This document shows, one piece after another, positions 11,983-23,529 of a stretch of 64,000 nucleotides of DNA. The DNA comes from Multifurca ochricompacta (lineage: Eukaryota; Basidiomycota; Agaricomycetes; Russulales; Russulaceae). The stretch is taken from NCBI GenBank assembly GCA_022496185.1, contig WTXG01000016.1:397071-461070 (forward strand), in the 5' to 3' direction. Every line of letters starts with the position of its first letter. The first letter of the stretch is position 1. Under the pieces are notes generated by a model that saw only the letters and a program-made list of their open reading frames with translations, had not been told where the DNA came from and did no database searches. The translations under genes and the position numbers were made by a program.

Positions 11983-13736
11983 GATGGATGGCCCATCAGT
12001 CGTTCATCGATGCGCGCTCTCATGGAAACGGCAATTGTTTTTGTTTTGATGGCTCGCACAGTCCCTGGATGTCTTTTGTACTCAATTCTGTTCTGCTCTA
12101 CTGTTTTTTTTGGTGAGCGTTGTGCGATTCGTCGTCGACTTCTTTGGGTGGTGTGGTCACTTTGATTGCTGTCAGTGCTCGGTGCATGTGCATCAGTTGT
12201 AAAAAATCTTTGCGCGGGCACTCATCCACACGCACGCTTGCTCGCTTTTACAAACAAAACTCTCTTCACCTTTGCATGTCTTTTTTTTTGGCCTCTCTTA
12301 TTGCGCCGTGTGCGTTGTTGTACGATCATCTAATAACCCTCTTTCTTCCACACTCCTCTCTCTACCGCCCTCGCATTTGCATCACGCAACCGTCGTTGCA
12401 GCTGCACTTTGTCCGCTTTTTATTAGAACGTTTAACCCCCCTCCCCCCCCACTTACTCCTATCTAACTAACTACCCTACCCCGCTGCATGCATGTCTCCG
12501 GACCCGCGCCATTCCTTGTACGCCAACGTATTTTTTTTTTTTCTTCACACATGCTCCTTTTTCTTTTTGGTCGGCTCTCTCTCTTTCTCCTATCACAACA
12601 ATCCGACTCCCTTGTTCGGAGAAATGTGCGCTGCGCTGCCACTTTTCAAAGAAAAAAATATCAAACTCATCCAAACCCAACACAACTCATTTTAAAAACT
12701 GCACTTTCCACTACTCTCTTTTAACTTTTTTTTTTTTTCGAGACCTTACCCTGCCTGCGTTTGTTACGCAACCCCAATCTCTTTTCTCTTTACTCAAGAG
12801 CAGCATTTTATTCAATACAAACCCCTCTCTCTCTTTTTATTATTATTAGAAACGAAATGACACACAAGATGGCCTCGTGGCTACTCCATCCATCCATCCA
12901 TTCATTCTTTCATCCATTCATATATACCTCCCCCCCCCCTTTCTTCTTTCTTTCTTTCTTTCTCTCTTCTTTCTCTATTTTTTCTTTTTTGTACTTGTAC
13001 TTCAAAGAAAAAAAAAAACGAGTTCATCTTCGTAATTGGTTTTTTTTTTTTTATTAGTTTTCTTCCCTTCTTGATTTTTTTTTTTCATGGAATGAATTGA
13101 GATGATTGATTTTTTTATTTCTTTCTTTCCCCCTTCTCTTTAAAATAATAAAATAACAACAATAACCCGCGCTCCTTTAAGAAGTCTTCTCGTCTCATAT
13201 TTCCTTACATAATTCTCCACTCTTTTGGATGTGATGATTATGTGATTATGTGGATCCCTTGAATAAGGTAGCGCTTATCTTATCTTTATCTTTTATCTCT
13301 CCTCGCCCACGCGGATCGTGGTTATATGATCTTTCCCAAAAAAGAAAGATACCTGTCACCAACTCCACTACTACCAACGGCGGCGAAAAAAAAAGATAAG
13401 ACCAAAACAAAAAAAAAAAACATTAAATCTTTTTTTTCTGGGGGAGTGATATGGGGGGTTTTTTTTTTTTTTGGGTTTGCTTCTTTTTATTTTTAGATTT
13501 ACTTGTGTTGTTTTTTTTTTGTACAAACGACGACGAGTGAGGCCTTGAGAGAGGAAAAACGAGAAAGCAAAGAAAAAAACAAACAAACAAACAAACAAAC
13601 AAATAACAAACAGAAAGTGAGACACATTCGCATTCATTGGAAAAAAAAAAAATTCGTAATTTTAAAAAACAAACGAGAGAGGGAGAGAGGAGGGGGGGGG
13701 GGAGGGGGAAAGAAAAAGAACATAAAAAAAAAAAAA
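11983..13736. other. gap between convergent genes, T- and A-run rich
   Basis: No gene recognised. This 1.75 kb separates the ends of the kinase and the cyclin genes. It holds many T-runs (12530-13080) then A-runs (13390-13740), a (TTTC)n tract near 12946-12962 and an (AAAC)n tract near 13577-13602. Long Phe- or Lys-rich frames here are by-products of homopolymers. Confidence 0.6.
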
Positions 13737-15121
13737 TCAATTTTGAGAATCCGTTTGAGTGGTGGTGGTAGTAGTAGTAGTAGTACGTTGCTGAAATCGT
13801 GCAAAGGCCATATTCTGCTCCACGCTCGGAGCTGGCGCACCCATCCCTCCTGACCCACCGACCGGTGGTGGTGGGGACCGGCAGCTGTCATGATCGCCGC
13901 TGCTGGGGAGGAAGTCCCCAAACTCGCGCTGCCACTATCAGACGCTACGCCTATACCAGTACCCTCTGGTGAAGAATCAATCATCATCTCTTCAGAAGAG
14001 TCACCACCACCACCACCACCACCACCACCACCACTTCCACTTCCACTTCCACCACCACTGCTACTACCACCGCTTTCTCTTCCATCATTGCTATCGTCCG
14101 GTAAGATCCAAAACCTGCCTCCAGAATGCGCGACGAGGTTGACGTAGTAAAGTTGTAAGACCTCGCGAGTGCAGGTGAGACGCCAATCGATAGCGGCTAA
14201 AAATGCGCGCTCGAGACGGGCGAGTTCAGATGGTGCTAGACCGCCGACGCGTGCGTAGTGCGGGTTAGTGCAAAAGGCGTCACAATGAGATTTAGAGGAA
14301 AGGGAGACGGCGGTGATGATGAAGCGGTGTACGGTTAGGGAGGATATGGTGAATGTTGGCTCGCGAGCGCAGATCTGGTCAATGTAATGCAGAGTGAGGA
14401 GTAGGCAGGTCTTCTGTTATAGGCACGTGTGTGTGCATGAGATCCCCATCGTGTGATCATCCATTACGTGACGGAGGAAAAACCCAATATGTTAAAAAAA
14501 AGGGAAATACCAAAGAATAAAAAAAAAGATACGAATGTTATTATGGCAGGAGATGTGTATAGTCAGTTTCGAGCGGTGGAGGAGGAAAGGGGGGGGGAGG
14601 GGTATGAAGGGAGGGCGAGGATGAGACAAGGTAGGGCACACCCACCTCGAGATTGGTAAAGCGCACAATACGCCTAAGATAATCGAGGATGGAGATCTGC
14701 GGCACGGACGCAGAGTGAAAACGCGAGATGCTCTCCCTGAAATCACGGACCATCGGATCACACGATAACACACACGCAAACGCAATGCGTGCACGTTGGG
14801 TACGCCAAGAAATTCCAACCAAACAGAAACAAAAAAAAAAAAGAAGGCGATAATCAGCCCTGCCATCTCAGCATAGGGATAGGGATAGGAGACACGCACG
14901 GAGAAAGCGGGATACGGTCATTGATGGATATCAAGCGGTCGAGCATGAGCGCTGTTTTATTTTACATATATATATATATATATTTATTTATTTGAGTAAC
15001 GGTGGGTTTGGTAAGTATCCTTGTGGAAGTCCACAGAGAACTTACCGATGAGCTGGCAAAGTGCATCGATGTCGGCGTCCTCGTAGGCGGGCGGTAGACC
15101 AACCCTGCGTGCGGATTCCAT
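13737..15121 (-). CDS. PHO80/PCL-family cyclin
   Basis: Four exons on the minus strand: 15121-15046 (MESARRVGLPPAYEDADID...), 14951-14900 (LDRLISINDRIPLSP), 14736-14646 (RFHSASVPQISILDYLRRIV) and 14413-13737. Introns are 94, 163 and 232 bp, all GT-AG and in phase. The last exon has LLLTLHYIDQICAREP, SLTVHRFIITAVSLSSK, HYARVGGL and a LERAFLAAIDWRL block, the hallmark order of Pho80-type cyclins. Such cyclins activate a Pho85-type CDK in phosphate, glycogen and cell-cycle control. After the cyclin box come Gly and Ser runs and a Thr run before the stop. One missing C in the C-run near 13877 shifts the frame just before PPPVGGSGGMG; with it the protein is about 298 residues. Divergent from RPL12. 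Confidence 0.85.
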
Positions 15122-15508
15122 GCACCCATCGCAGTGAGCCCGTTATCGAGGCCGCCGCTCAAAAGAGGGGGGTGGGCGGTTGTTTTGCTTGCAAATGTGA
15201 CAAGAGCCAAGATTGATTGAAGAAAAAAAAAAAGGATCAATTTAATAAGTTCAATGGTCAATGGAGAAGTGGCAAGGGAGAGCAGCGAGCGAGGAATTAA
15301 AATTCGGAATCAAATCAAATTCAAATTACATCGCTGACTCACCCTAAAGTTACGTAATATAATCGGACTCTTCCTTCTTAACTATACAGTTCTTTCTGTC
15401 GGCACTTGAACTTGAACTTTGTTGTTCTGTCGCAGTCGCAGTAAATCTCCACTCCAACAACAAACTGTTAACAGGCCCTGCTGCTTCGGCTTCAACACTC
15501 TTTTTTCA
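15122..15508. promoter_or_regulatory. shared divergent promoter, cyclin(-) / RPL12(+)
   Basis: This 387-bp gap lies between two divergent start codons and must hold both promoters. The RPL12 side has CT-rich stretches (around 15366-15376 and 15485-15507) just before ATG, as often seen in ribosomal protein genes. An A-run lies near 15221-15232. No defined factor site was assigned. Confidence 0.5.
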
Positions 15509-16199
15509 ATGGCCCCAAAATTGGTGCGTGTGCCCAATCCTACTGTTCTGTACTTGTACTCAAATAATTGGGTTTGTTCCCAGGACCCCAACGAAGTTAA
15601 AATCATTTACCTTCGAGCGACCGGCGGTGAAGTTGGTGCTTCATCAGCGCTTGCACCTAAAATCGGTCCTCTTGGCCTCGTGCGTGTCGCCTCACAACTG
15701 CAGAGACAGAATATACCGTTACTCATCTGTTAAACCTTTAAACTTAGTCCCCCAAGAAGGTCGGAGAAGATATCGCGAAGGCAACCACCGCTTGGAAGGG
15801 TCTGCGCGTCACCGTGCAGCTCACTATTCAGAATCGTCAGGCCCAAGTTGCTGTCGTACCATCCGCATCCTCTCTTGTCATCCGGGCGCTCAAGGGTATG
15901 AACACCCGCTCTTTCTATTATCCACCCCATCTGCGTCGGATCTGATTCCTTCCCGCGCAGAGCCCCCACGGGATCGCAAGAAGGAGAAAAATATTAAGCA
16001 TTCAGGCAACATTGCGCTGGACGAGATTTATGAGATTGCACGGACTATGAAGTTCAAGTCGCTTGCGAAGGACCTTGCCGGTGGTGCCAAGGAAATCTTA
16101 GGCACGGCACAGTCGGTTGGCTGCACCGTCGATGGCCGACCGCCACATGACATTATCGATGCCATCAATGCGGGGGAGATTGACGTACCGGATGAATAG
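15509..16199 (+). CDS. RPL12: 60S ribosomal protein L12 (uL11)
   Basis: Four exons: 15509-15523 (only MAPKL), 15584-15679, 15748-15895 and 15961-16199. Introns of 60, 68 and 65 bp are all GT-AG. The joined product is 165 residues, exactly the usual length of eukaryotic L12. Diagnostic blocks are [52 protein letters not shown] and the C-terminal [16 protein letters not shown]. The protein binds 25S rRNA at the base of the ribosomal stalk and supports elongation-factor GTPase activity. The 15-nt first exon places an intron right after the start, a common arrangement in fungal ribosomal genes. The fifth residue reads Leu where Phe is usual. No frame break. Confidence 0.97.
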
Positions 16200-16658
16200 T
16201 CGCGCGATTGGCGGCGGCGGTGGTATTACAGTCTGTGTTGTTGTTTTGTTATTTGTTTCCCCGCACTATCACGACGCGATTGGGACAACCCCACGATCGC
16301 ACGTATGATAATCGCCAAATGGCACAGGCCCTGATTGTCAAGAGCAACTCGGATAAACAGTAGAGGGCTGAGGGCTTAAGGGGGTCACACCCTTCCTTTT
16401 TCCTCCGACAACGGGTATTGTAAACACCCCGAAACTCCACTCACACTCCACAATTACCTACCAAATGTACACATTTGGTAGTTTCATCCGGGCTTCCACT
16501 TCCACGTACTTCTCGATTTTCGCGACGAACACCGAAGGTCGCAATGACCTACAACGGTTCAATCATTTACCCAACTTGAGTTTAGAAGAGGGAGATTAAG
16601 GATAAAAAGGGCTCAAATGAATTGTTATTCTCTACTTTGAGCGGGCGACTTTCCCCTC
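16200..16658. other. intergenic, RPL12 3' end and MFS promoter
   Basis: Nothing coding recognised. The region has a palindromic ACCAAATGTACACATTTGGT near 16459-16478 that could be a regulatory site or a chance hairpin. The right end is the presumed promoter of the transporter. Confidence 0.5.
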
Positions 16659-18782
16659 ATGGCGTTTCCTTCCTCAGCAGCTGGTGGTGGACTATCAGGT
16701 CTGTCGTACCCTTCCTTCCCTTCCTTCCTATTGAGGGGGACCCTGACCAACACAGGAAGCGAACTTTCTTTTTCGAGTTGGCTCTTTGCATTTTCACTCG
16801 TCACCACTTTATTCTTCACGTGTGAGTTCCGTGGTGCTTGAGACTTAAAAGGCTTTCATTTATTTTTTAACCAAGGGGGATTCGCGTATGGTGTGAGTTG
16901 TCCTTTTTTTACCCTCTCTCTCTACTTTACAGTGCCTCTTTCTTCTCCAGCTCCTCGATGTCTTAAACGCCCATTTCCAACAAGTCTTTGGGATCAATAA
17001 ATTGAAGAGCACGATGCTCCAGCTTGCGTACTTTGTGCGCATTTTTTTCTTATTCCTCTCGTCCTATACTGACACCGAGACGGACCTTTAGGGAGCATAC
17101 ATCGTGTTCGCACCGATCGCCGGGGCATTCGTACGTTTCCGTTTTGCGTCTTTATGACTCGCGATCAATACCACGCTTACAGATGCGACGCTACGGATAC
17201 AAAGTTGTAGCATTTTGATTTAGCCTCTGGTGTTGTTGCACTTTCTAACTGCCAGTTGTTACTTTCGTGTCTGCAGAAAGGTATCCATCTCGGCCTCACG
17301 CTGTATTCACTCGGTAATTAGACTTTTTATTGTTTAATTCGCACCGCACGTTGCCACCCTTTCACAATCGCTTCATCCCAGGCGCCATATTTTTCTGGCC
17401 ATCTGCCAAATTCAAAAAATACGGCGGCTTCGTCGGTTGCACTTTCGTCATCGGTTGTGGGCTCTCCTGCCTCGAGGTGGCGGCCAACTCGTACATCACC
17501 GTGCTCGGTACCCCTCGCTATGCCGCGATGCGGCTCAACATTAGCCAGGGATTCCAGGGCATCGCTTCCTTCGCCGGTCCGCTCATAGCATCGACTTACT
17601 TTTTCAAGGGTAAGAACGCGACCACGCTCGACACCGTCCAATGGGTCTATCTCGCCGTGTCGGGACTCGGCGTCATGCTTAATGTGCTCTTCTTGTGAGT
17701 CGATCCCACCGCAACCACCGTTGACTTTGGAGGCTCTCGGAACGCTAACACAGCGATCGTGTGGGGATAGTTTCTGCAACCTGCCCGAGATCACGGAAGA
17801 GGCCCTCACCCGCGAGCTCACCGCCATGGATGGCAAGGCAGCTGCGGACGTGGGACCTTTCTACAAGCAGTACCGCTGCATCCTTGGGTTTGTCGCGCAA
17901 ACCTGCTACGTGTACGTGTCTATTTATCTTTCTCTGGAGTCGCTGACGCGTGTATGTATATACTAGAGGTGCACAAGTTGGCGTCGCCGCCTTTACGGTG
18001 AACTACCTCGTCGACCAGGGCGTGGGCGTCAGCCATTCACATGCGAGCCTCATGTTCGCTTTTTGTCAGCTCACCTTCACAGGCGGGCGCTTCTTTGGTG
18101 CGGCACTGTTGCGCTTCATCGACACCGCTTTCCTTTTGAGCACATACGGTGTTGCGTGCATGGCCTGTTGTCTTGGCGTCGCTCTCGGAACGGGAAACGG
18201 TGGCATCGCGAGTCTCTACTTGCTATTCTTCTTCGAGAGCATCTGCTATCCTGTGAGTTCATGCTGCTGTTGAGAAACCTTTTTTTTTTCATATACCACT
18301 AGCTCGTGTTGTGCTAACGAATCGTACGCCGCAGTGCATCTTCACACTCGGCACCAAGGGCTTAGGGCGGCACACGAAACGTGGGTCGGGTCTGATCGTT
18401 ATGGTGCGTGCACGCACGTCATGCATCCTTAAGCTTTGAAAATGGATTCGTGCAGGGTGTGGGAGGTGGTGCATGGTTCCCGCCTGCCCAGGGTGCGCTG
18501 GCAGACAAGTCATTTACGCGGCATTCGTACCTTGTACCTTTGGCGGGCTTCGCCGCAATGACCGTATATGCTGTGTGCGTTTCCCTCTCCTCATTCATCA
18601 CGAGTCCGAGGCGCTGATGTGCAGCACGCAGCGGTCTCGTCATCAGTGAGGCTAGAAAGTCAGGGTTCCACATTCACAACCATGGGGCAATCCCGGAAAA
18701 GATGGGCGCAGTGGCGTGGACCGAGCAAAGCACTGACGTTTATGAAAAGGATAAGGAAGAAGCGTCGGTGGAGAATGCGTGA
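16659..18782 (+). CDS. MFS sugar permease, FucP (L-fucose:H+ symporter) family
   Basis: Thirteen exons with GT-AG introns join to 1,383 nt (460 residues) with no frame break. Exons: 16659-16698, 16756-16821, 16876-16892, 16951-17034, 17092-17130, 17183-17203, 17277-17313, 17382-17694, 17771-17911, 17967-18252, 18335-18403, 18456-18574, 18632-18782. Family signals: GFAYGLLDVLNAHFQ in the first helix region, YFGAYIVFAPIAGAF, MRRYGYKKGIHLGLTLY after helix 2, and LSCLEVAANSYITVLG, the conserved block of fucose/glucose-galactose permeases. Hydrophobic segments continue to the end, so it is a plasma-membrane carrier of about 12 helices; the substrate cannot be read from sequence. Exons 3 (17 nt) and 6 (21 nt) are micro-exons. 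Exon 6 is followed by an unusual donor, GTTGTA. The N-terminal exon and start are the least certain part. Confidence 0.88.
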
Positions 18783-19000
18783 CGCCCCTCGCGTCCAAAG
18801 TGGAACTCACCTTAGCGTCCGCGTGTATAATAGTTGTTGCATCCGACATCACCCAATGACACGATCCATGCACCGACAAGTATCATTGCGGTTATGCTGC
18901 CTGGAAAATAAAAGGACCAGTATATATGGTGTAGTGATCACACTACAGAGGCGCGTGAGCGAGTAAGTTTGAATAAGGAAAGGTGAGAAAGTTACTGGAC
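18700..19000 (+). repeat. segmental duplication, left copy (MFS end + GOT1-end relic)
   Basis: This segment covers the MFS 3' end and its flank. From about 18831 it reads like the region around 20186: shared strings include TTGTTGC(A/T)TCCGA, CATGCACCGA, TATGCTGCCTGG and ACTACAGAGG. In the right copy the last string is part of GOT1's final exon, so 18831-19000 is a decayed copy of the GOT1 3' end. Much of the GOT1 final exon and intron is missing here. Confidence 0.6.
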
Positions 19001-20285
19001 GACTGAGACCAGAGTGCCAGTGGATGATAACAAACATGGATCATGGACCTGGCTCTCTAGTTCAACCTTCTGACTCACATGGCCGTCTGTGCCTTGCAGC
19101 TACCACTGAATCGAAAAACATGATCACTGTCGTTGGTTGGGAGTCATATCTAGCTGTGGCAAAAAATTCAGACCAAAACTGCGTCAACCCTGGTCGCGAC
19201 GCTCATCATCTCTGTGCCGTTCGTGTCAGCGACTGGAAGGAGACGGGCGTTCGTCAACGACTTCATGAAGGGCCTCGCTTCCACCGTCCGCATATAATAC
19301 GTTAAAAGGATAGTCTCCACGTCGCTTTCCCGTCGGGGATGAAGTCATTTCATTCAGAACAGGATAGGACTACTGCATGTGGTTCAACCATATGATCAAG
19401 CGTCGACTCGGTCTTTGGAGTTTTTTTTTCTCGTCGTCGTAGGTGCCAGGTGAATGAATGACAAGAAATTATAGTGTTCAGTGTTGTTCGTGTTGTTCTA
19501 TCCGCTGCTCGGTGTGATCTGAATGGGGTCTTTTCGCTCGCTCGCCCTTTGCCGAACCTGCCGAACCTGGGACAAACAGAGATGACGATGATATATAACA
19601 TAACATACACTCCTGGGCGAGTTTAAGCAACAAATATTCTATTGATTTATGGTATCCACGATTTCCTTTATGTGTATTTTTTTGTGTCGTTTTTAAAAAT
19701 GAGTGAGTGACTTCCTTCATCATACTCTTCCAATCCGTATGCGTGGTGCGGCTCATAGCAACCACAAACCTGTGCTTTAAAACTGTGCTTGTCGATAGTC
19801 CGTCCCCAAGCCTAAGATATATATATATATATCATAAGCTAGTAAGTGGACCGGACCAGTGATAGCGGTGTCATCGCCCCGGGGATTGAAGCTATAGCCA
19901 CGAATCAATTACCCAACTGCCAGGGCAAGCCACGTCCCTCTACGTCTTGCCCCTTGCCCTTTTCAATGTTCCTCACACGAGCTGCCATCAAACCCGTACT
20001 GGGCATATCTTGGTATGAAATCAATCGATTGCGGTGTCATGGACTGAGCAAGGTGTTCGACGTTAAAAAAAAAAAAAAGACGGCTTGGTGGAGAAGGCGT
20101 GACCCCCCTCCCACCCCACCCCACGGAATACATGCTTCCAAACTGAACTCAACTTAAAAAGCTGAATCGTCTGTGTCGATTACACAGTTGTTGCTTCCGA
20201 TATCCAATGGCATGCACCGAACCGACAACTGCCATTGCAGCTATGCTGCCTGGCGAAAAAATAAAAAGGAGCAGTATATTAGTGT
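18783..20285. other. gap between MFS and GOT1 with decayed duplication and repeat
   Basis: No intact gene. Left and right ends (about 18,700-19,000 and 20,045-20,400) are diverged copies of each other, and the middle (19,060-19,490) is a diverged copy of sequence near 23,530-24,160. These are listed separately. A (TA)n tract lies at 19818-19832. Confidence 0.6.
19060..19490 (+). repeat. dispersed repeat R, copy 1
   Basis: Diverged copy of sequence at about 23,530-24,160, same orientation. Both copies have CTGTGCCT(T/C)GCAGC, AACATGATCAC or AGCATGATCAC, GACGCTCATCATC, CTTCCACCGTC, TTTCCCGT and TGCATGTGGTTCAAC in the same order. Copy 1 lacks about 110 bp present in copy 2 between AGGTGCCA and GGTGAA. 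In the plus frame both would encode RLCLAATT with MITV downstream. The element type is unknown. Confidence 0.55.
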
Positions 20286-20400
20286 TCATACTACAGAGGT
20301 ACGTGAGCCTGCTAAACGGTCCACGACCTAAGGCATACAGTGGGGGAGAGCGAGCGAGCGAGCGAGTGAGTGAGTTCAAATGAGGTTGAATAGGAAGGCG
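20045..20400 (+). repeat. segmental duplication, right copy (MFS-end relic + GOT1 end)
   Basis: The left part (20045-20105) resembles the final MFS exon: GGACTGAGCAAGG, then GACGTT, then TGGTGGAGAAGGCGTGA, but it is corrupted by an A-run. The right part is the functional GOT1 3' end. This is the partner of 18,700-19,000. The simplest reading is a tandem duplication of an MFS-GOT1 junction, later separated by about 1 kb of inserted DNA. Confidence 0.55.
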
Positions 20401-21107
20401 AAGAAAGTATGGCGTACAGGGCGAATGAATGGCATATTCAGGAACTGGCCAATAAATGGTAATTGGCGAAGGAAAGTGAGGATGACGGGGAAGAAGTCTC
20501 TGGGAAAGGGGGGAAGGGGAGAATCAGTCGATGATGGCGATAATGGAACTTGTGGATGATGCATGTGTTCCGAGAGCAACACGCGACGTATGGGACACGT
20601 ACCCAAACAGATTGAGAAAGCCAAACATCTCGACCAACACGCCGACAGTTGGCCATTTGAGGAAGACAAGGAGGATGCCACCGAGGAAACAGGCGGTCCC
20701 GCGTAGCTTGTTCTTGCGGGAGAAAAAGTAGAACGTCTTTTGAGGACCAATGATGAGGAAGAGACCCCCGAGGAAGAGGATCTGTGTGAGTTCAATAAAA
20801 ATTTAAAAAAAAAAAGGTTGATCAAAGAGCGCTCGGGAGAGGGTGTGTGAGAGAGAGAGAAAGAGATAGGAAGAGGTTGGGGGCGGAGGGGAATGACGCA
20901 CATTCCCGAGGGCAAGAAGGGCACCGTCAAAGAAGAGCATGACACCGAGGAGCATAAAGAACGTGCCGAAGGAGGTCAATCCAACCCCGATTTCTGCATA
21001 AGGACAGTTAAGGACGAGGACAAGAACAAGGGTGTGTGAGTTGCAGTTCCAGCTGGGTCAATTTCGAGAGATTGAGAAATCTTACTTTGCATGTCTGTTA
21101 ACCACAT
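20286..21107 (-). CDS. GOT1, Golgi/ER vesicle transport membrane protein
   Basis: Five exons on the minus strand: 21107-21086, 20993-20902, 20781-20603, 20499-20418, 20327-20286. They join to 417 nt, giving 138 residues, the family's usual length, with no frame break. It begins [17 protein letters not shown] and contains [39 protein letters not shown] and [17 protein letters not shown]. It ends [16 protein letters not shown]. Four hydrophobic segments are visible. Got1 is a small tetraspanning protein involved in vesicle fusion with the Golgi and ER exit. The 22-nt first exon and the 42-nt last exon were placed by phase and by the conserved ends. It converges with the MFS gene. Confidence 0.93.
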
Positions 21108-22299
21108 TTTGTTTTTTCTTTATGAGGAGATAAGGGGCTGGTTGATGGTTAGTAGGACAGGAGGACGACAGTTATCAGGGATTTAGGTACAAGGTACGAG
21201 GGGAGCAAGCGAGCGAGGGCGAGGAAGAGTTTCGTATTCGTGTCGTGTCGCTTGTCACAATGCAGCAACGCCACAACGCTGACGTGATGATATATACATA
21301 ACGTGTCGGTTGGCAATGGACTATCCCAGGCATTGTGCGACCTAAGGCCAATCTGACACTTGCAATCTCCAATGGCCCACTATGCCACCCGTATCCTGCT
21401 CATGGACGCACCTTTGAGGTATTGAGAGGTTTGGCCGCGTCTGTTACACACGCGGAGGCCAATATTTAATACTATCTTCGACTTCCGAACCATTAGAGTA
21501 TATGGACTACTCATATCCAGCACATCAAAACCTATTGACGTGCCGTGATACTATTCCCAACATTGTGGGGCTTTAAGATGTCACGCTTTAAAGGAGAAAT
21601 AGGGATAACCAGTCGAGATATTTTATTGATTCACCGACCACGATAAGAAGCGGGGCGCAGTAAGTATTCTTCCCTTCTGGTGCTGGCCCGACACGAGGAC
21701 ACTTGTTGAACTGTCGTGCGGATAGTCGACTGCTGGTTTGCCTGAGCCGGACGGTTAGGACTGAGGGTCAGTGAGGTCGATTATTCTGATTATTGGACTT
21801 CGTTGCACGAGATTTTGGACCGATGTCTTTCTTTGAATTGAAGATCAAAGCTGATAGTGGGCAACTGAGCATGATGAGACGGTCGAAGTGAATCACCGGG
21901 CTCTCATTGACAAAGTCCTGGCACGTTATTGATATGAAGTACCTGTCTGGTATTAAATATAATAAAATGGAAAATCCTTTCGAATGTAAGCGGTGGCGCC
22001 GTCATAGGTGATTTATCTGAACTAATGAGAGGCCGGACACACTTGACGTCCGCCCCATGATGAAGCAAGTACTGCATGATCTTTTGAGATTGCAGAAACG
22101 CAGCCCCGCAAAGCGATTTCTGTCAGAGTCCCTTGGTCAAGTTCTGCATCAGTACTGTGGCAGGGCTGGGCGGAGAAATAAATGTTCAGACTCAGGCCTT
22201 GTGGGTCACATTCACGTCAAATGCAATCCCGCCTACAAATCTTCAAACTCTACTCGTCTAAGCGATCAGGTCCACAGGACTAGGTGAGAGTACTCCCTT

Positions 22300-22925
22300 G
22301 GAATCGTGGCCCCACGAGCGTCCTTTGCCACCCAGGAAACTAGGAAAGTTGCAAATGCAAAGAACGAGGATGCAGATATTGAGCTGGTCGATGACAATCT
22401 TTCCGATGAAGAACACGAGAATCTGGTCTGTTTTTGCACGCGAACCCCCAGAGGGGAGGAGTGACCTCAATCGCGCTGTGACACATTAGACTCAAGGTTC
22501 AAGAGCGAGAAATACAAGGATCAAGGTGCTGCTGCGAAGAAGGACATGGTTTCATCTACGCTCTTTTGGCTCTCACCCTGGAGTACCTGGATGATATAGA
22601 GCCCAAGGGTAAGGGTGATCAACCTGTTCTTGTCTGGTGGAATATGTAGTAACAATGAGTTGTAGATCATATGCAACAGACATCGACTAGCGTTGGCGGC
22701 GTTCCAGTATACTCTGAATTGGAAAAAGGGTCGTTTGTGGAGGAGTGCCCGGAGAAACTAGCGAAGGTGTTTCGTGGCCGGATTACGGATTTCAATGGAT
22801 CAGGAATTCAAAGACTCGAACGATTATAGTAAAGAATATTTTCAAGGCGGTAATTGAAGAGGCCGTGAAAGTAGGTTGCCTCAACTTCTGTTCGATTTGT
22901 CAATTGGCTCATCCTTCAAGTTCGT
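22300..22925 (+). pseudogene. decayed gene fragment of unknown family
   Basis: Several pieces have coding character but do not join in one frame: NEDADIELVDDNLSDEEHEN (about 22357-22416), KYKDQGAAAKKDM (about 22513-22550), FIYALLALTLEYLDDIEPK (about 22551-22607, followed by a GTAAGG donor) and VPVYSELEKGSFVEECPEK then KVFRGRITDF (about 22702-22795). The amino-acid composition is protein-like, but I cannot name a family. It could be a truncated gene with introns or a gene eroded by insertions. Confidence 0.35.
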
Positions 22926-23529
22926 GACGAGTTTCGAACGCCTTCAAAACAAGAAAGAGAAGGCAAAAACTCCATAGCCGCCCAGGTTCGTATTAGGTGG
23001 GATAGGAGTAAGAGAAGCTGGAGTTGACCTTTGTCGATTTGTGGACCCTGAAGGATGCTTGGACTTGGCTGAAGGTCCTCGGAGACCACCCGGTCTTCTG
23101 GCTTTTGATGAATCTCATGTTCTGGCGAATACCCCAGCAACGGACGGACTTTCTTTTCTGAATTGCGCGGCGCTTTGCATGAGCTCGTCAATCTTCTCAC
23201 CTTCTCGCCCTTCCTTTCGATAGCGGGAAATCTCTATTTGTTGTCCCCAGATATATAATCAGATCCATCCAGTCACATGGAAAGGTGGTAGAGGACAAAT
23301 GTTCAAGTCACCTAGGCTGTCCATTGTGTGTCCATATCATCCTCATTATGAATGATAGCTGATCACTTGTGCCTCGGGCAGGTTTGGTACTCACTATGAA
23401 GATTGGTGCTGAAGGTGATCCTTGCAACGGAGAAGCTAATGGACGGCCATACTGCACTGGATAACACAACTATATGTAGAACTGGATCTTCGGCATGTGT
23501 TTCTGTGCACCTTTCTCTTGAGTTCAACC

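Noticed and set aside
13371..13853. Phe-rich and Lys-rich open frames on both strands
   Set aside because: They are translations of T- and A-runs in the gap between two convergent genes, with no domain.
14003..14065. (CAC)n microsatellite
   Set aside because: It is in frame on the minus strand as the Gly/Ser run of the cyclin C-terminal region, so it is coding low complexity.
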